Positions 36,191 through 48,267 of a stretch of DNA of 64,000 nt are shown here, piece by piece. The stretch is from Orbilia blumenaviensis. Taxonomy: Eukaryota; Ascomycota; Orbiliomycetes; Orbiliales; Orbiliaceae. Made by a program: the position numbers and the translations under genes. Below the pieces are notes generated by a model. It was not told the origin of the DNA. It saw nothing but the letters and a program-made list of their open reading frames with translations, and did not search any database. How positions within the stretch are numbered: the first letter of the stretch is position 1; every line of letters begins with the position of its first letter. Location of the stretch: NCBI GenBank assembly GCA_036872755.1, contig JAVHNS010000005.1, positions 1 to 64,000 of the forward strand, in the 5' to 3' direction.

Positions 36191-39100
36191 ACGTATGGTC
36201 CCGATACTTGGTTGGTTTATGACACCGGGCTGTTTCAGGAGCGAAATAGCCGAAATGGGTGAGGTACATTAGAACATGATAGAGCACATTCTGAATCTCA
36301 TGTTAGTTGGATGTGATAAATCAGCGTTCAATGTATATTTGTTATAGCAGCAGCAGTCTAGGCATATGGCATTAAGTAGGTTAAGCACTTGTGCGATTCC
36401 TGCTCAGGATTTAAGTAATAGGACATAACCGCCGAGTTTACTACAAGTTTGTAGACAAGGATATCTACCTGAACTCGACCACGTATTGGAATATGAAATA
36501 TGAAATGTCACGAAGGATATAACGGAAATGAGGGGGGATTTCCAGTTCAGACTTGGCGAAGTTGACTGCAAACTAGAGCTCGGTTGCCGAACAAGGGAGG
36601 TATTGACAAGTCTTGTAGCCTTACGGGGCCTAAAAAGGAAATTTGCAACGATCATGAGAATATATGGTACTTGAAAAGAGATCCCATCCAAATGACTCGC
36701 GCACTCAGGCTGCCACAGTGAGGACCTCCGACTGATGCCCAAAAGCTAACCATTCGGCGTGACCAATTAATATTATAGGTAAACTTTTGGGCAAACCAGG
36801 CGTCGCACAAGCAAGGTAATCATCATTAAGCGAGTGTCAGTTGGACGTGCGCAATCCGGAACCAGATGAACATGTACATGTGGGAGGATGTTCGGGGTGG
36901 GTGCAACGACGTTCAACAGTAATTTTTTTCGACTGGACATTCACAAGGGGACTGCAGTAGGCGCCGCAACTTTTGTGACAAGCTATAATTAAGCACATAA
37001 TGGTACTCCATGTTGCGTGTGCCCACTGAGAAAGTGTGAGAGGATCCTGGAGAAGCCGACATAAGGGTAAGTACGAACGCGGACCTGTAATCCGACAGCG
37101 TTTAAAAATCGCTTGCGCTGGCAATGATGAAGTTGGTGGGGGGAGGATAATCCCAAGCGCGTGAGGATACATTCCTGGATTCAATTTCATTTAATTTTAG
37201 GCTCTGGAAGGGAATCCGAACGAACGAACGAACCCGGGGTGGGGGGGGGGGGGTTGATGGTGGTGGTGGTGGACGCAATCCGACGTTGGTTCGTCTTATC
37301 TGGGGCAAACAAACATGGGGGGGAAATTATTGATAGAGTGAGCCCATTTGTGGAAGCGCCTACGCCAGGATTGGAAGAAGTTATTTTATATCGAGCAGTC
37401 TTCTTTTTTTTTTTTGACATGTCTTGGCGTCCCCGTCAGGCTGGACATTGGACGTGATGGTCCGGGTACTGAGCAGCGCTATACCTCTAACTTGGGTACT
37501 TATGTATAGGTATGTAGGTTACCTATATGCATCGGGCAATAGTTAGTACTTTACCTAGGTAGGCACTCACTCTTTTTTTCGATCTTATCTGTACCCGTCC
37601 ATCCCATCCCATCCCATCCTGCCCGCGAGACCGATGGTGTTTGAGGTTGACAGTTTCCTAAAAAAGAATCGATGCTTTTTTGGTACACACGGTACTTACT
37701 TCTTAACAATACTTACTTGGGCACATACATGGTGAAAAACAAAAAAGATTCGAATCCCTCCCACTCACCACCACCACCACCCCCGGTAGAAAATCTGCAG
37801 GACCAGTGCAGGACCAGTGCAGGCAGGTTATATATCATGCAGGCAGCCAAAACAGGGAAGCCGTGTGCCCCAATGAGGAAGACCACAGGGATAGCGCCCA
37901 CGCGAGAGCCTGGTTGCCGGCTTGTTTTGGCGTCATGAAACAAGGTCGTCGGCTAGCTAGTTTGGCGAAGGGCTATTTTTACCATCCCTCACCAGACTTC
38001 AAACTTCAAATCAATCCAATCCATCCTTGGGAGAAAGGATGTTTGCATGCCGCACGCGTACATACTCATACATGTACATACATTTCGATCTCTCATTCTC
38101 TCCGAGTACCTCTTTTTTTTACCTCCCTCTGGCACAGCAGGGGGGGGAGGGGTATGGAGGAGAGCGCTGGGATAGCTAATGGGTGTACATTACAGTCCAG
38201 GCCTGTTACTGAGCTAGGTAACTACCTACCTAGGGTATGCTATGGGTGTTACCTGTCGACGTCCTGCCCCTTGCAGCTTTAAATCAAAGAGCCGAATTTG
38301 TGGAAACGATTGAAGCTTGCTTGCTTGCTTGCTTGCTTGCTTGACATGTATGTAGGTAAGTAGGTTGGTAGGTAGATACCTAGACGGTGATGATTATTAT
38401 TGTTATTATGAGGATAAGGATGATGAGGATGATGATGATGACTATATGATTATATGATTTATTGTTTGAAGGTGACCCTAGGTATGTAAGTACCTACCTA
38501 GGTACCAATTGTAGTTAATGTAGGTAGAAGTCAATGTAATGCACCGTTATTACTCGATAACCAGGGACCTACCCTAACCTAATATACCATCATCACATTC
38601 TATTTTATATAGAAATAGAAATATCGGAGAAGGAAAAGAAAAGAAAAGAAAAGAAAAGAAAAATAAAATAAAATAAAAAAATAAAAATAAAGGATCTGGT
38701 TACCACTACCGGTACGGTACGGTACTGCATGCCTGGTAGTGGTGGTGGTGGTGGTGGTAGTCGTAGTCGTGTCTCCTTACTCTCACCACACTGGGTTTAG
38801 GTCGCGACTCTTCTTCTTCTTCTTCTTCCTACCTATTCCCAGTTTGTTATACATGGTTTGTTTCGTTCCTTTTTTTTTTTTTTCCCTTCTTTTCTTTTCT
38901 TATTCTTAAAATTTTTTATTTTTATTTTTTTTTTACTACCCTCCAAGAAGGGTAAGTAAGTCTGGATGTGTTTTATTACTCCATTTTATTTTTATTTTAT
39001 TTTTCCTCTTTCCCCGGGGTGGTGGTGGTGGTGGCCACACATACATACTCACAAACGGACGCCTGTTACAGGGGCCGTTTCGTTGGCGCTCGTTTTGCGA

Positions 39101-40006
39101 GATCTCGACGAGAAGGCTATATATAAGTATAGAAGAAAAGCCACTCGCCAATTCCAGTCTCCATTTAACTCGCCTACAATTATCCCATCCAATCCGCCAG
39201 CTTCTGATTCGAATTGTCGAAGATAGGTGTATCCTTAGTACATCTATATAATTACACTTACCTACCTTACCTACTTACCTACTTGCCCACCCGCACACCT
39301 TACATATATTATTTATATACCTGTGTGTGTGTGTATGTGCGTGTGCACCTGTGTTGGGTATATATCGGTCTAAATATTATATATACCTATACAGATATAT
39401 CTTTCCTTCTTTATTATTTTTTTTTTTTTTCTATCTCCATCTCCATCCTTTATTCTCTTCCTTTCCTTTCATCGACGAATATAGATCCGACTCTCTGCCG
39501 TTCATTTTTTTTTTTTTTTTTTCATTCGTTGATTCGTTGATTCGTACCCTGTTTGGTCTGTTCGATAATATCTGTGACTTTCAACCTCTATACACCTAAC
39601 CTACGTACATACCTATCGACCTATCGATATCTGCTTCCCGCCCGTTGATTGTTACATGCAACCGCATCGGATTACGTTCTCGGTCCCAGTCCCAGTCATT
39701 CCTTCGACCGAATAAACGACCATTGCTTTTATGACATCTCATCCCATCAACAGATAGTTCAATCGAGCACCGACATACGCAAACATACCTACGTTGCCCG
39801 TTTAAATTATATACTCTTCTCTTATTCCGGTTTATTCCTTCTACTATATCATTCATATTACTTCTATACTAGAATTATCTTTTTTTAATTTTTCTTTTAT
39901 TTTTTTTTATATTTTTTCATTCTTTTTCTCTCTCTCTCTCTAAGACTTCGAACGGGAAAATTGAAGGCAGTAGTAGTATACCAAACTACAAGTGACCTGG
40001 GAAACC
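36191..40006. other. 3.8-kb gene-free interval upstream of the Rua1-type gene
   Basis: No credible gene is found on either strand. It holds the 3' region of the SIP3-type gene, a run of 14 G (about 37239-37252) next to GGT triplets, CCTAGGTA-type motifs (37551-37560, 38212-38236, 38475-38503), TTGC units (about 38318-38342), AAAAG (about 38634-38661), GGT (38737-38758), CTT (about 38812-38827) and long pyrimidine tracts from 38870 to 39930. The last 700 bases before the ATG are pyrimidine-rich, as in a long fungal leader or core promoter. Frames such as 37806-38282 overlap repeats and show no conservation signal. Confidence 0.55.
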
Positions 40007-41816
40007 ATGTACTCTCCATTTGAGATGGATGACTCTGCTTACTCGTACGTATTTATTTATCCTCAATTCGTAGTTCGTCGGTTGACCGGACATTCATATT
40101 CTCTAGTGACTGCCCCTCCTCCTCCAATAGCATATACGACAGAACTTCTTCAAACAGTCCGTTCGATGCCAATGCTACTCTACGAGGTCTCCCAAACAAA
40201 GCATATTTTGAATCGGGACAGCATATAAGTGAGGAGCCTCATTGGCAAACAGCCCACCAAGCTCCGCGTCACCTCCATGAGGGTTTGAACAAATCTTCCA
40301 TCCTCGGTCTCAATGGGAATGGATCCCAATTCAGCGGGCCCAATCAACTGTGGTCGGCTAGCTGCTACCAAGCAAGGACTGATGCAAACCCAACTACTCC
40401 AGGGCACCCACCAGTGCAGCCTTATGATGGTAAGAATCATCCAATTCTTTTTTTTTTTTTTTTTTTTTTTTTGATGTTAACTCCCCTACAGTTGCGTTCT
40501 GGCCGGTGCCGCAAGATGGGATAATTGTTCGGGGTGTGGACCCGGAGGCCTTGACTACGGACTACTCCACGCACGAGGAGCTAGAATCGCAAAGTGTCTA
40601 CCTTCACCCAAAGTTTTCCTACCCACAACCAGTATCCGATTGTGACGGCAATAGCTTATCAACTTCCCTATCGAGGAGGCTCTCGGATGCATCAACCTCT
40701 ATTTCAGCTGACCTCATCCCTTACGACGGTCTTTTGTCCTCGCAAGAAAGCAACAATACCTCAGCACTCTCATTCAACGACCAGTTTGGTGGCCGCGTAG
40801 GGAGCTCGACTCGCTCTTGTGCCTCAACGACCAACCCCTCCCCCCTCCCATCCCCTCGAAATGTCACGGACCTTGCCAGAGTACCAAGTAGGGGCAAAGC
40901 ATCGCCGTCTCCAAGACAGAATTCTCGACTCACACCTTATTCCATGGAGGGCCGTAGCAAAAGATGGTCTACAGGGATGAACCTCCCAGGTAGCAGCCCA
41001 TTTGGCGGGTACGGGAACCTTGTAACATCGATAGCCTCAACCTTGGAGCTCGCAAATGGACCCAACATGTCGGACGCGGGGATATTGCATACTTTGAACG
41101 AATGCCCACCGGGCCATTGCGAATCAGATGGGTTACTTTACCCGCAATACAATCACGCAATATATCATGCCAACCGTGTACCGGCATTTTTACCGGCTCG
41201 GCCGTTGTTAGAATCACAGGTCGACCATTCATTCTCTGCGGGGCAGCAAGCGTATTTGCGCATGCTGCAGTCAAACAACGACCCGCACTATCACTATGGC
41301 GATATGTGTAGCCCCCCGGATCTCTACGCTGCGCTGTCTGAGGAGCAGCTGGACCCCCCAGAGGAAGACATGAATCCGGAGGACCCTGATATGAAGCCGC
41401 ATGAGCAGGAGCTTCGGTTCGAAGGCGACTTGTATACCCCTAAATGGGTCCGAAATCACGGAAATAAGAGAGAAGGGTGGTGCGGCATTTGCAAACCAGG
41501 AAGGTGGCTCGTCCTGAAGAATTCTGCCTTCTGGTACGATAAGTCTTTTACTCACGGGATCAGTGCCGCTACTGGTCAGGCGTTCATGGAACCACAGGAT
41601 GTCCGCCGCGTGGATGGCAATCCGGACGTATGGGAAGGCCTTTGTCATTCTTGTCATGAATGGATAAGCCTCGTCAGCAACAAAAAGAAGGGCACGACAT
41701 GGTTTAGGCACGCATACAAATGCCACGTTCACCAAGCCCCAAAGATCAAAGGCACCCCGAAGCGACGGATACGGGACTCTCGACCTGGGACTGCCAGATC
41801 TTCAGACAGCGTTTAA
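40007..41816 (+). CDS. Rua1-type transcription regulator (C-terminal Cys/His domain)
   Basis: The exons are 40007-40044, 40107-40429 and 40492-41816 (561 residues). Both introns are 62 bases; the second contains a T tract of more than 20 bases before its CTACAG acceptor. The first 400 residues are Ser/Thr/Pro/Asn-rich and probably disordered. The last 130 residues (LRFEGDLYTPKWVRNHG, WCGICKPGRWLVLKNSAFWY, LCHSCHEWISL, TTWFRHAYKCHVH) carry two CxxC pairs and a His/Cys pair. They match the domain first named in Ustilago Rua1, which regulates glycolipid biosynthesis; most ascomycete homologues have no known target. A basic tail (PKRRIRD) follows. It is probably a nuclear DNA-binding regulator. 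Its unusually long upstream region fits a regulated gene. Confidence 0.88.
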
Positions 41817-43039
41817 CCATATCGGGGCCAAAAATGGATCTACGCAACATAACATATAATCTCAATCTTTCTCCGGTTTCTTCGAATTCAGCATTACCTT
41901 GGCGTTTCATGTCTATTTTCGGGTCGTAGATTATACTACATCGTGTCATTAACGGTTGCTGCATTTCTGTTTCAATTAAACTTCATTGTTGGTGTTGTTG
42001 TCGTTGCATTCTCATTGCATCTGTCTTTCGCTTGTATTTCTGTTCCTACAGTTTTCATTACTATCGTTTATCGGCGCAAGGAAGACTAAAAAAAAAAAAG
42101 CATCGCATCATCATACAGGCCCTAATATTTTATCGTTTCAGGCTCTCCCTCCCTCTTTTTCTTTGTTTCTTATTATTATTATTTTTATCAGCAAGTACTC
42201 ATCAGTTTTTTTTTTTTTTTTGGGGGGGGGGGGGGGATTGATTCATGGCGGGTAGTTTCTTGTTCCTGTTCTTGTCATCGTCATTGCTCTTGTTCTTTCC
42301 TTCTGTATGTACTGTACATAGTCATGCCCACTTTGCTGCACAAGTAACGATATAGTACCAAGTGTTTTCCTTACATCGTGGGGGAAAAAAAGTCGTCTTG
42401 TTATATTAATTAATTTCGCCCTGGAATTTTTAATACTTCAAATAACTACCTAACTGTATACTGTGACACCCAGTTTCTGTTATCATACGTACATACGTTC
42501 ATACATACACGTGTGCCAATGTAATTTTGCGTAAGTTCATGATGTATGTACATGTAAGTAAGTACATAGGTAGTAATAAGTAAGTACTTACCTACTTAAT
42601 TACAAGTGAGTCGTTGTTTGTGGCAGCGAGCACCACAAGAATGGTACTTGCTACTTTTATTTAGAGGTTTGATTCATGGAAGCTTCTCGAACCTCACCTG
42701 TCCCAAACCCACACAATGGCTCTGTGACATGACATGGAGACCATCTTAATTTTTCCAACCTTAGGATCTCTCTCCAGACAAGGACCCTCCAAGCAAGGCA
42801 ACCAGTCGATACTTCATTCTCAACATCCATCCAGCCCAACCATAGTACAGTCTCCCCTACCCATCGCGTGGATCTTTTCATTCATTCTTCTCACTCTTCA
42901 CGCTAGCTTCCTGCTCTTACGGTTATCGGCTCACACGATCGATATTCTCTCGAAACAGTCCCGCGTCCCAACGAAAGTATCTGGTATTCTCCTACGAACG
43001 GAGGACCTGATCACACTAGACTTTTTTTTTTTTTTCCTC

Positions 43040-43078
<39 letters not shown>

Positions 43079-43375
43079 GAGAGACAAGGCGAAGAGGAAT
43101 AGATAAAGATAGCCGCCAAACGCCGGAAGTAGCTGCGACTAGCCAGTTTCAGATCCTGGACTGCATCCAACCTTATATCTCCGTGGTATATCGCCTGTGT
43201 CCATTTCCACACTTCCCCGCCACATTATTCGTCTCTCTTCGGACCTGCCTTCGTCTATTCTCACCTAGGCCCGCAAAGGTAACCGGGTGAAGGATTATTT
43301 CAATTTCACCTCCCCGGGTTGCTCTACCTTTTGTGAACGGCCATAGATAAATCGCCTGTCGACCAACCTACACCA
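41817..43375. other. Intergenic region, Rua1-type gene to TPR-J gene
   Basis: This holds the terminator side of the first gene and the promoter of the second. It includes a T16G15 homopolymer junction (42206-42236), repeated TACATACGT/AAGTAAGTAC motifs (42485-42600), and a T14 tract followed by 31 A (43022-43074). No gene is seen. Confidence 0.55.
42206..42236 (+). repeat. T16-G15 homopolymer junction
   Basis: Sixteen T are followed directly by fifteen G on the plus strand. It lies about 390 bases downstream of the Rua1-type stop codon. The exact length may be affected by sequencing error. Confidence 0.7.
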
Positions 43376-45072
43376 ATGGATGTTGATAATGAGGCGGCTT
43401 CTGGCAACGTCCAAGCTGGGCCGGTAGGGGCTCTTAACCCGGAAGCTTGCAAAGACCTTGGAAATAATTTCTTCAAAAAGAAAAATTATACTTCCGCAAT
43501 AGCGGAATACACGAAAGCAATCTCGGCCGACCCGTTGAATGCAACGTATTTTAACAATAGAGCAGCTGCGTATATGTCTAATGGCGATTACCGAATGGCA
43601 TTGGAAGACTGCAGGGAGGCGGATCGTCTACAACCGGGTGTAGATAAAACTTTGCTTCGAATGTCGCGAATCCTAACCTCAATGGGCCGGCCGAGTGAGG
43701 CCATTGAACTTTTGGATACATATTCTTCGACCCAGAACGGACAGACACCCAAAGGCATATCGGCATCAGATAGAAGCCTTCCCCAACAGATGTTATCACA
43801 TATACAGAGTGCTGAATCGTCACTATCAAGTGGAAGTGGCTCGATGACCCTATATGCTCTAGACCGTGCCGAACGGATGCTAGGGAATGGTGCTGAGGTC
43901 CCGAAAAAGTGGCGTTTGATGCGTGCGGAGGCGAACCTCAAAATTGGCAATGTGAACAGCCTCGGGGAGGCCCAAAACGTTGTGATGTCCTTGCTGAGGC
44001 AAAATTCGAAAGATCCAGATGCCTTGGTGATGCGCGGTCGGATTCTATATGCCCAAGGGGAGAATGCCAAAGCTGCCCAGCATTTCCAGGAGGCGCTGCG
44101 GTGTGATCCGGATTTCAAAGATGCAAGAGTCTATCTGAAACGGGCGAAGGAACTTGACAAGAAGAAGGAGATGGGCAACGAGGCTTTCAAGAAGAACGAC
44201 TTTGAAAATGCAAGAATATTGTACTCCGAAGCACTGGGAGTTGATCCAGAGAACAAGGGCACAAATGCGAAGATCTACCAGAACCGGGCGATGACCCTCG
44301 CAAAGGTATACGACGCTTCACAACCGCTGACGAACGTGTAGTCTAAGATGCTAATGTTTACGCCGTCCATAGCTAAAATATTATGACGATGCCATATCGG
44401 ATTGTGATGCCGCGCTCAAGCTTGACCCGACATATACCAAAGCCAAACGGACACGAGCGAAAGTCCTTGGCCAAGCTGGTAAATGGGAAGAAGCCGTGCG
44501 GGAGCTTAAGGCACTCTATGATTCGAACCCGCAAGACGGGACGCTTCCAAAAGAGATTCGACAGGCAGAGCTAGAGCTTAAGAAGTCCCTACGGAAAGAC
44601 TATTACAAGATTTTGGGCATCGAGAAAGATGCGAGCGAGCAGCAAATCAAAAAAGCCTACCGGCAAATGGCAATAAAATGGCACCCGGACAAGAACCCAG
44701 ACAACCCAAATGCTGACGCCAAATTCAAGGACATTGGAGAAGCATATGAAACTTTGTCAGACATGCACAAACGAGATCGTTATGACCGAGGTCTTGATAT
44801 AGAACCGGATCCTAACGAGATGTTCGGTGGTGGCATGGGTGGAGGGATTGACCCTAGCGTGCTATTTGCTGCCATGGGTAAGTTATTTGAAATACCTGTT
44901 CGTATCAATGGATATCGCGGGCGCATCGATCTAACGGTATCTCTTACTTCTAGGAGGGGGTGGTGGAGGTTTCCATTTTGGAGGTGCTCCAGGTGCAAGT
45001 CCTTTTGGTGGATTCGGGGGTGGTGGTCATTCCCATGGAGGTCGCTTTTCTAGCGGCGGCTTCGACTTTTAA
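43376..45072 (+). CDS. TPR and J-domain co-chaperone (DNAJC7/TPR2-like)
   Basis: The exons are 43376-44305, 44373-44877 and 44954-45072 (517 residues). Introns of 67 and 76 bases use GTATAC/CATAG and GTAAGT/TCTAG. Tetratricopeptide repeats fill about residues 20-360, for example [38 protein letters not shown] and [20 protein letters not shown]. The J domain follows (about 385-450, KDYYKILGI with the catalytic HPD in [11 protein letters not shown]). The C terminus is Gly/Phe/His-rich ([15 protein letters not shown]). This matches DNAJC7, which binds Hsp70 and Hsp90 through its TPRs, stimulates Hsp70 ATPase through HPD, and passes clients back from Hsp90 to Hsp70. The second intron separates the J domain from the Gly-rich tail. 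The gene converges on EB1, with 329 bases between the stops. Confidence 0.94.
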
Positions 45073-45401
45073 GAGGTTGATCGCATCACTATCGGTTTAC
45101 TATCGGATTTTTAATATAATTAATTCTATGAGCGTGAGGGTGCTATTGGGTTAATTGGTGAATGGTAACAGGTTACTGTAGAGGGTTTCTGTCTACCACA
45201 CGGCTGGGACGTGCGCTGCAGACCAAGCTATGACTTTTTGGGTGCACAATTTTTTTTTTGGAGGGGAAATTGACCTATGGACATTCTCTTTTCCAGTCTC
45301 GAATGTATGGGTAGGCTGTGTTCAAAGGGCTTTATTCTACGGTTTATAGCGTCGGGTGGCACTCTCTCGAGCACAGAATATGATCTTCATCGAAGATGTA
45401 A
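45073..45401. other. Convergent intergenic region, TPR-J gene / EB1
   Basis: This is 329 bases between two stop codons, presumably shared 3' untranslated sequence. It contains AATATAATTAATT and a T run near 45250; nothing else is recognised. Confidence 0.5.
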
Positions 45402-46442
45402 TTAAAAGGTTTCATCATCGTTGCCGACTTGTTCTTCCTCCGGTATCTCAAACCCATCCTGTTAAGGCATGTTAGATTATCTGGGGCTCTGAATAATGCT
45501 GGCAGGGGGTGCGGTGCTTACCTCCGTCGAGTACAAGATGTCCTGGACCTTCTTTATGATGACAGCCTTTTCTTCGGCTGGGTCCTCTTGAGATTCCTGT
45601 AACAAAAGTTCGATATCACGCAACTTGCTGAAGTAAAAGTCGCGCTCACGCTCGAGTCCAGCAACGCTTTCTTTCAACGTTGAGATTTCGGCTTGAAGAG
45701 CGGTTGTCGATGCGCCACCCAATGGGGTTCGAGTTCTTTGAGCAGTGACCTGGGGAGTTGTACCCCGCGCTTTAGGCGCTGCTGTGGAACGCGGGGCAGC
45801 AGCTGGAGCGGAAGTCATGCCCTGACCCTTCCGTCGTGCTACGGCGTCGTACTCTCCTCCAGGGAAGTTCGCGTCCCAGTACCGTTTCATCCATTGTAGG
45901 AACTCTAGGTTGTCTTGCATTTTGCATTTCACCAAGCTTTGAACTGGGACCGGTCGGTCGATTCCTTGGGAGGAAAAGGCATCTGAAAGTTATACAACCG
46001 GTCTGGTTAGCTTTTCTTGTAGTCCAGGTAGTACAGTTTAGGGTCAGAAACATACTTGTTAAGATTTTAAAGTTCTGAAGGTAGGCATATTCCGTGTTGA
46101 CATTGAATTTGACTCTTGACATAGGGATGTTGCCTAGTATTTACTATCGTTTAGCTCCAGTATCATATGATAAGCGTGTTGGTAGACGAACCGTGGACAG
46201 AATCCATGATCTGACAGAAGGCGGCTCTGTCGCGAGGGATGTTGTTAGCACACACGATAGCTGTTATAGCACCAGTATAAATCGGCCATACCCGGTTCCA
46301 CATTGCTCAACCTTTGTTAAGTTAAGCTGCAGTAAGGCGTTCAGCCAGTTTATAAGTTCTTGTCTGGGGGAGACCGAGAGTTAGTCGTGATTTGAAATAC
46401 AGGAGTGGCGTGGAATATCAGCCGTTACCTTGATTCTCCCAT
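45402..46442 (-). CDS. EB1-family microtubule plus-end protein (Bim1/Mal3)
   Basis: There are six exons on the minus strand: 46429-46442, 46292-46363, 46192-46226, 46056-46133, 45522-45982 and 45402-45458 (238 residues). Splicing yields MGESRQELINWLNALLQLN, then GTGAAFCQIMDSVHGNIP, MSRVKFNVNTEYAYLQNFKI, VPVQSLVKCKMQDNLEFLQW and FPGGEYDAVARRKG: a complete calponin-homology microtubule-binding domain (1-130). A basic linker (PRSTAAPKARGTTPQ) and the EB1 coiled coil and homology domain (about 165-225, SKLRDIELLLQ) follow. The end is DGFEIPEEEQVGNDDETF, an acidic tail; it lacks the EEY/F end used by animal EB1 for CAP-Gly binding. EB1 tracks growing microtubule ends and positions spindles and nuclei. 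The first coding exon has only 14 bases and the third 35. One donor (GTTCGT) is non-standard. Codon phases close perfectly. Confidence 0.95.
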
Positions 46443-46996
46443 TGTGAACGGGATTAAGGGAAGGTATTTCGAGATAGGTATAAACTGAAGTACGGAGATC
46501 CACGCCAAGGACGTGTCTGTGTTCCAGTTGATGTCGTGAGGGGTGGGTGGATGGGTGATGCTTGCTTCGAGCTCTTGAGTGGGGCGGCTTTGTTAATGAT
46601 ATGTACTCGCGCGGATGCAGGTTCGGCACCCGGAAAGATCGTTACTTTATCGCAGCCGGCGCACCTGGCAAAGGTAATCGGGAGAAGGCCGTCGGATATG
46701 GCGTTTGTAGCGACAAGTTGCGACAGTTATGTATTTAAGTTTGTGAGGTTTATGGTCTGCAGTATGTGGTATGTGGAAGGGAGGAAGGGAGAGCTTTAGC
46801 TTGGAGAGGGAGGTGGGAGATTTTTGTGGTGGAACCTGGGAGAGAGGAGGCCAAATACTTGGCGGTTGGACCCCCGATCCTCATTTTAACTGCTTCTGAC
46901 AAACCACTCAACTTCTGTAACGTTCATCATCTTAACCAAGTCCTGGCCTGAGGCCGGTACGTATTCTACATGTATACCATGAAGTATCATCCCCTC
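46443..46996. promoter_or_regulatory. EB1 upstream region
   Basis: This is 554 bases between the EB1 start and the phosphatase stop; both genes are on the minus strand. Short frames cover it without family features. Confidence 0.5.
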
Positions 46997-47497
46997 CTAT
47001 TGGCCGGCATCTGCAAAGAACGCCAGGCGATCCTGTTTTCGCCGGGGCAGCTCTTCGACTTCCAGACTGCCTGCTGAATAGAGCTCCATCTCCATCTCCT
47101 TTAGCTGACTGAGGAAGCCTGGATTGGGACAAACCGGCGGCCGTGCCTGGACGACCAATCCGAGGGCATTGTATAAATCTATGCTATGGTGCTTCATCAG
47201 GTAAGCGACCACGATCGTTGGGGACCGAGAAATGGCAGCCGAACAGTGCACTAGAATTTTCCTATTGGGATCTGCGCGAACTGACTCTATTATCGAGTCC
47301 GCTTCCTCACTGACCTCTCGAATTGAGACGTCAGTATCATCTAATAAAGACAATCGATGATATGTTACTCCTTGAACAGTCGATGGAGGTTGCGAGCCGA
47401 TGCTCAAAACGTCAGTGATATGATTCCGGAACAGCGTGTCTCGAGAAGCAGATGCTCTTGGGCCCAGATACAAGAATGGTAGGACAGTGGTCGCCAT
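46997..47497 (-). CDS. Small dual-specificity phosphatase (atypical DSP)
   Basis: This single exon encodes 166 residues. The start chosen is MATTVLPFLYLGP; the frame continues upstream only through a CTT/TTC repeat that would give a Leu run and is likely untranslated. The fold is that of small dual-specificity phosphatases: FLYLGPRASASRD at the start, the general-acid region LSLLDDTDVSI (D53, D54 or D56), and the cysteine-phosphate loop HCSAAISRSPT with C85 and R91. Then comes IVVAYLMKHHSIDLYNAL and a proline-containing VVQARPPVCPNPGFLSQL. Consensus is HCxxGxxRS; here the glycine position (88) is alanine. Substrates cannot be read from the sequence; relatives act on MAP kinases, RNA or lipids. 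The promoter lies in the 770-base gap to pacC. Confidence 0.88.
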   Translation of the reverse strand: MATTVLPFLYLGPRASASRDTLFRNHITDVLSIGSQPPSTVQGVTYHRLSLLDDTDVSIREVSEEADSIIESVRADPNRKILVHCSAAISRSPTIVVAYLMKHHSIDLYNALGLVVQARPPVCPNPGFLSQLKEMEMELYSAGSLEVEELPRRKQDRLAFFADAGQ

Positions 47498-48267
47498 AAC
47501 TAAAAAAAGAAGAAGAAGAAGAAGCAGAAGAAGAAAAAAAGTACTATCTGGAGCTTCGAGATTGCCGCAGTGGTAAATGATAGTGATGGTTGTGGTTGCG
47601 TGTTTGGTTTGGCATGTAGTCACTCACTTATCAATGAAACGAAGAATACTTAGATGGATCATCTCAAAGGACTTATCGCCCCGTTTGATTTCAAGAAAAG
47701 CTTTGGGACTACCTATACACTATATACGAGAACGGCAATACTGGGCAGATAAAAACAGGGTGTTTGTGGCTACTTAGCTTCTTATTCGCTCGAATCCAGT
47801 GGTAGGGCTGTTACAAGGGTACATACTTAAGTACTTAGCACTTTATATAACATAATAAAAGAGGGAGCAGGGGAAAGGGTCCAGTCGGGTGCTAAGACTA
47901 CCCGATATAACTCGATTCACTCACTCCCTCTGGCCCGCTTTTCTGGTCGCTCCTTTTGTTGCATTCATCCTTTTTTTTCTTTTCGAATAAAAAAAGACTG
48001 AAGGCCGAACTCCATGAAACGCAAAAAAAAAAAAAAAAAGGAACAAACAAAAACGGAAGCCGGGCCGGAAAAGAAAAAGAGAGAAAAAGGAAAAGAGAGA
48101 AAAATCGAATCAGGGAAGGGGAGAAAAGGCATTAACGAGAAAGATATATAAGAAAGAAAAAAAAACTAGGGCCAAAAACCATTGAAAACTAATACAGAGG
48201 AGCATGAACGAAGGTAGCAAAAAGTATGATAGAAGAGGCATTGTCGAAGAACAGAAATTATAAGGAT
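47498..48267. other. Intergenic region, pacC to phosphatase gene
   Basis: This is the 3' side of pacC and the promoter of the phosphatase gene, both on the minus strand. It has GAA triplets (47507-47537), a run of 17 A (about 48022-48038), and AAGAGAAAAAG purine tracts (48070-48165). No gene is seen. Confidence 0.55.

Noticed and set aside
37806..38282. 158-codon plus-strand frame upstream of the Rua1-type gene
   Set aside because: It starts in a duplicated GACCAGTGCAG segment, crosses repeats, and shows no domain or splice context.
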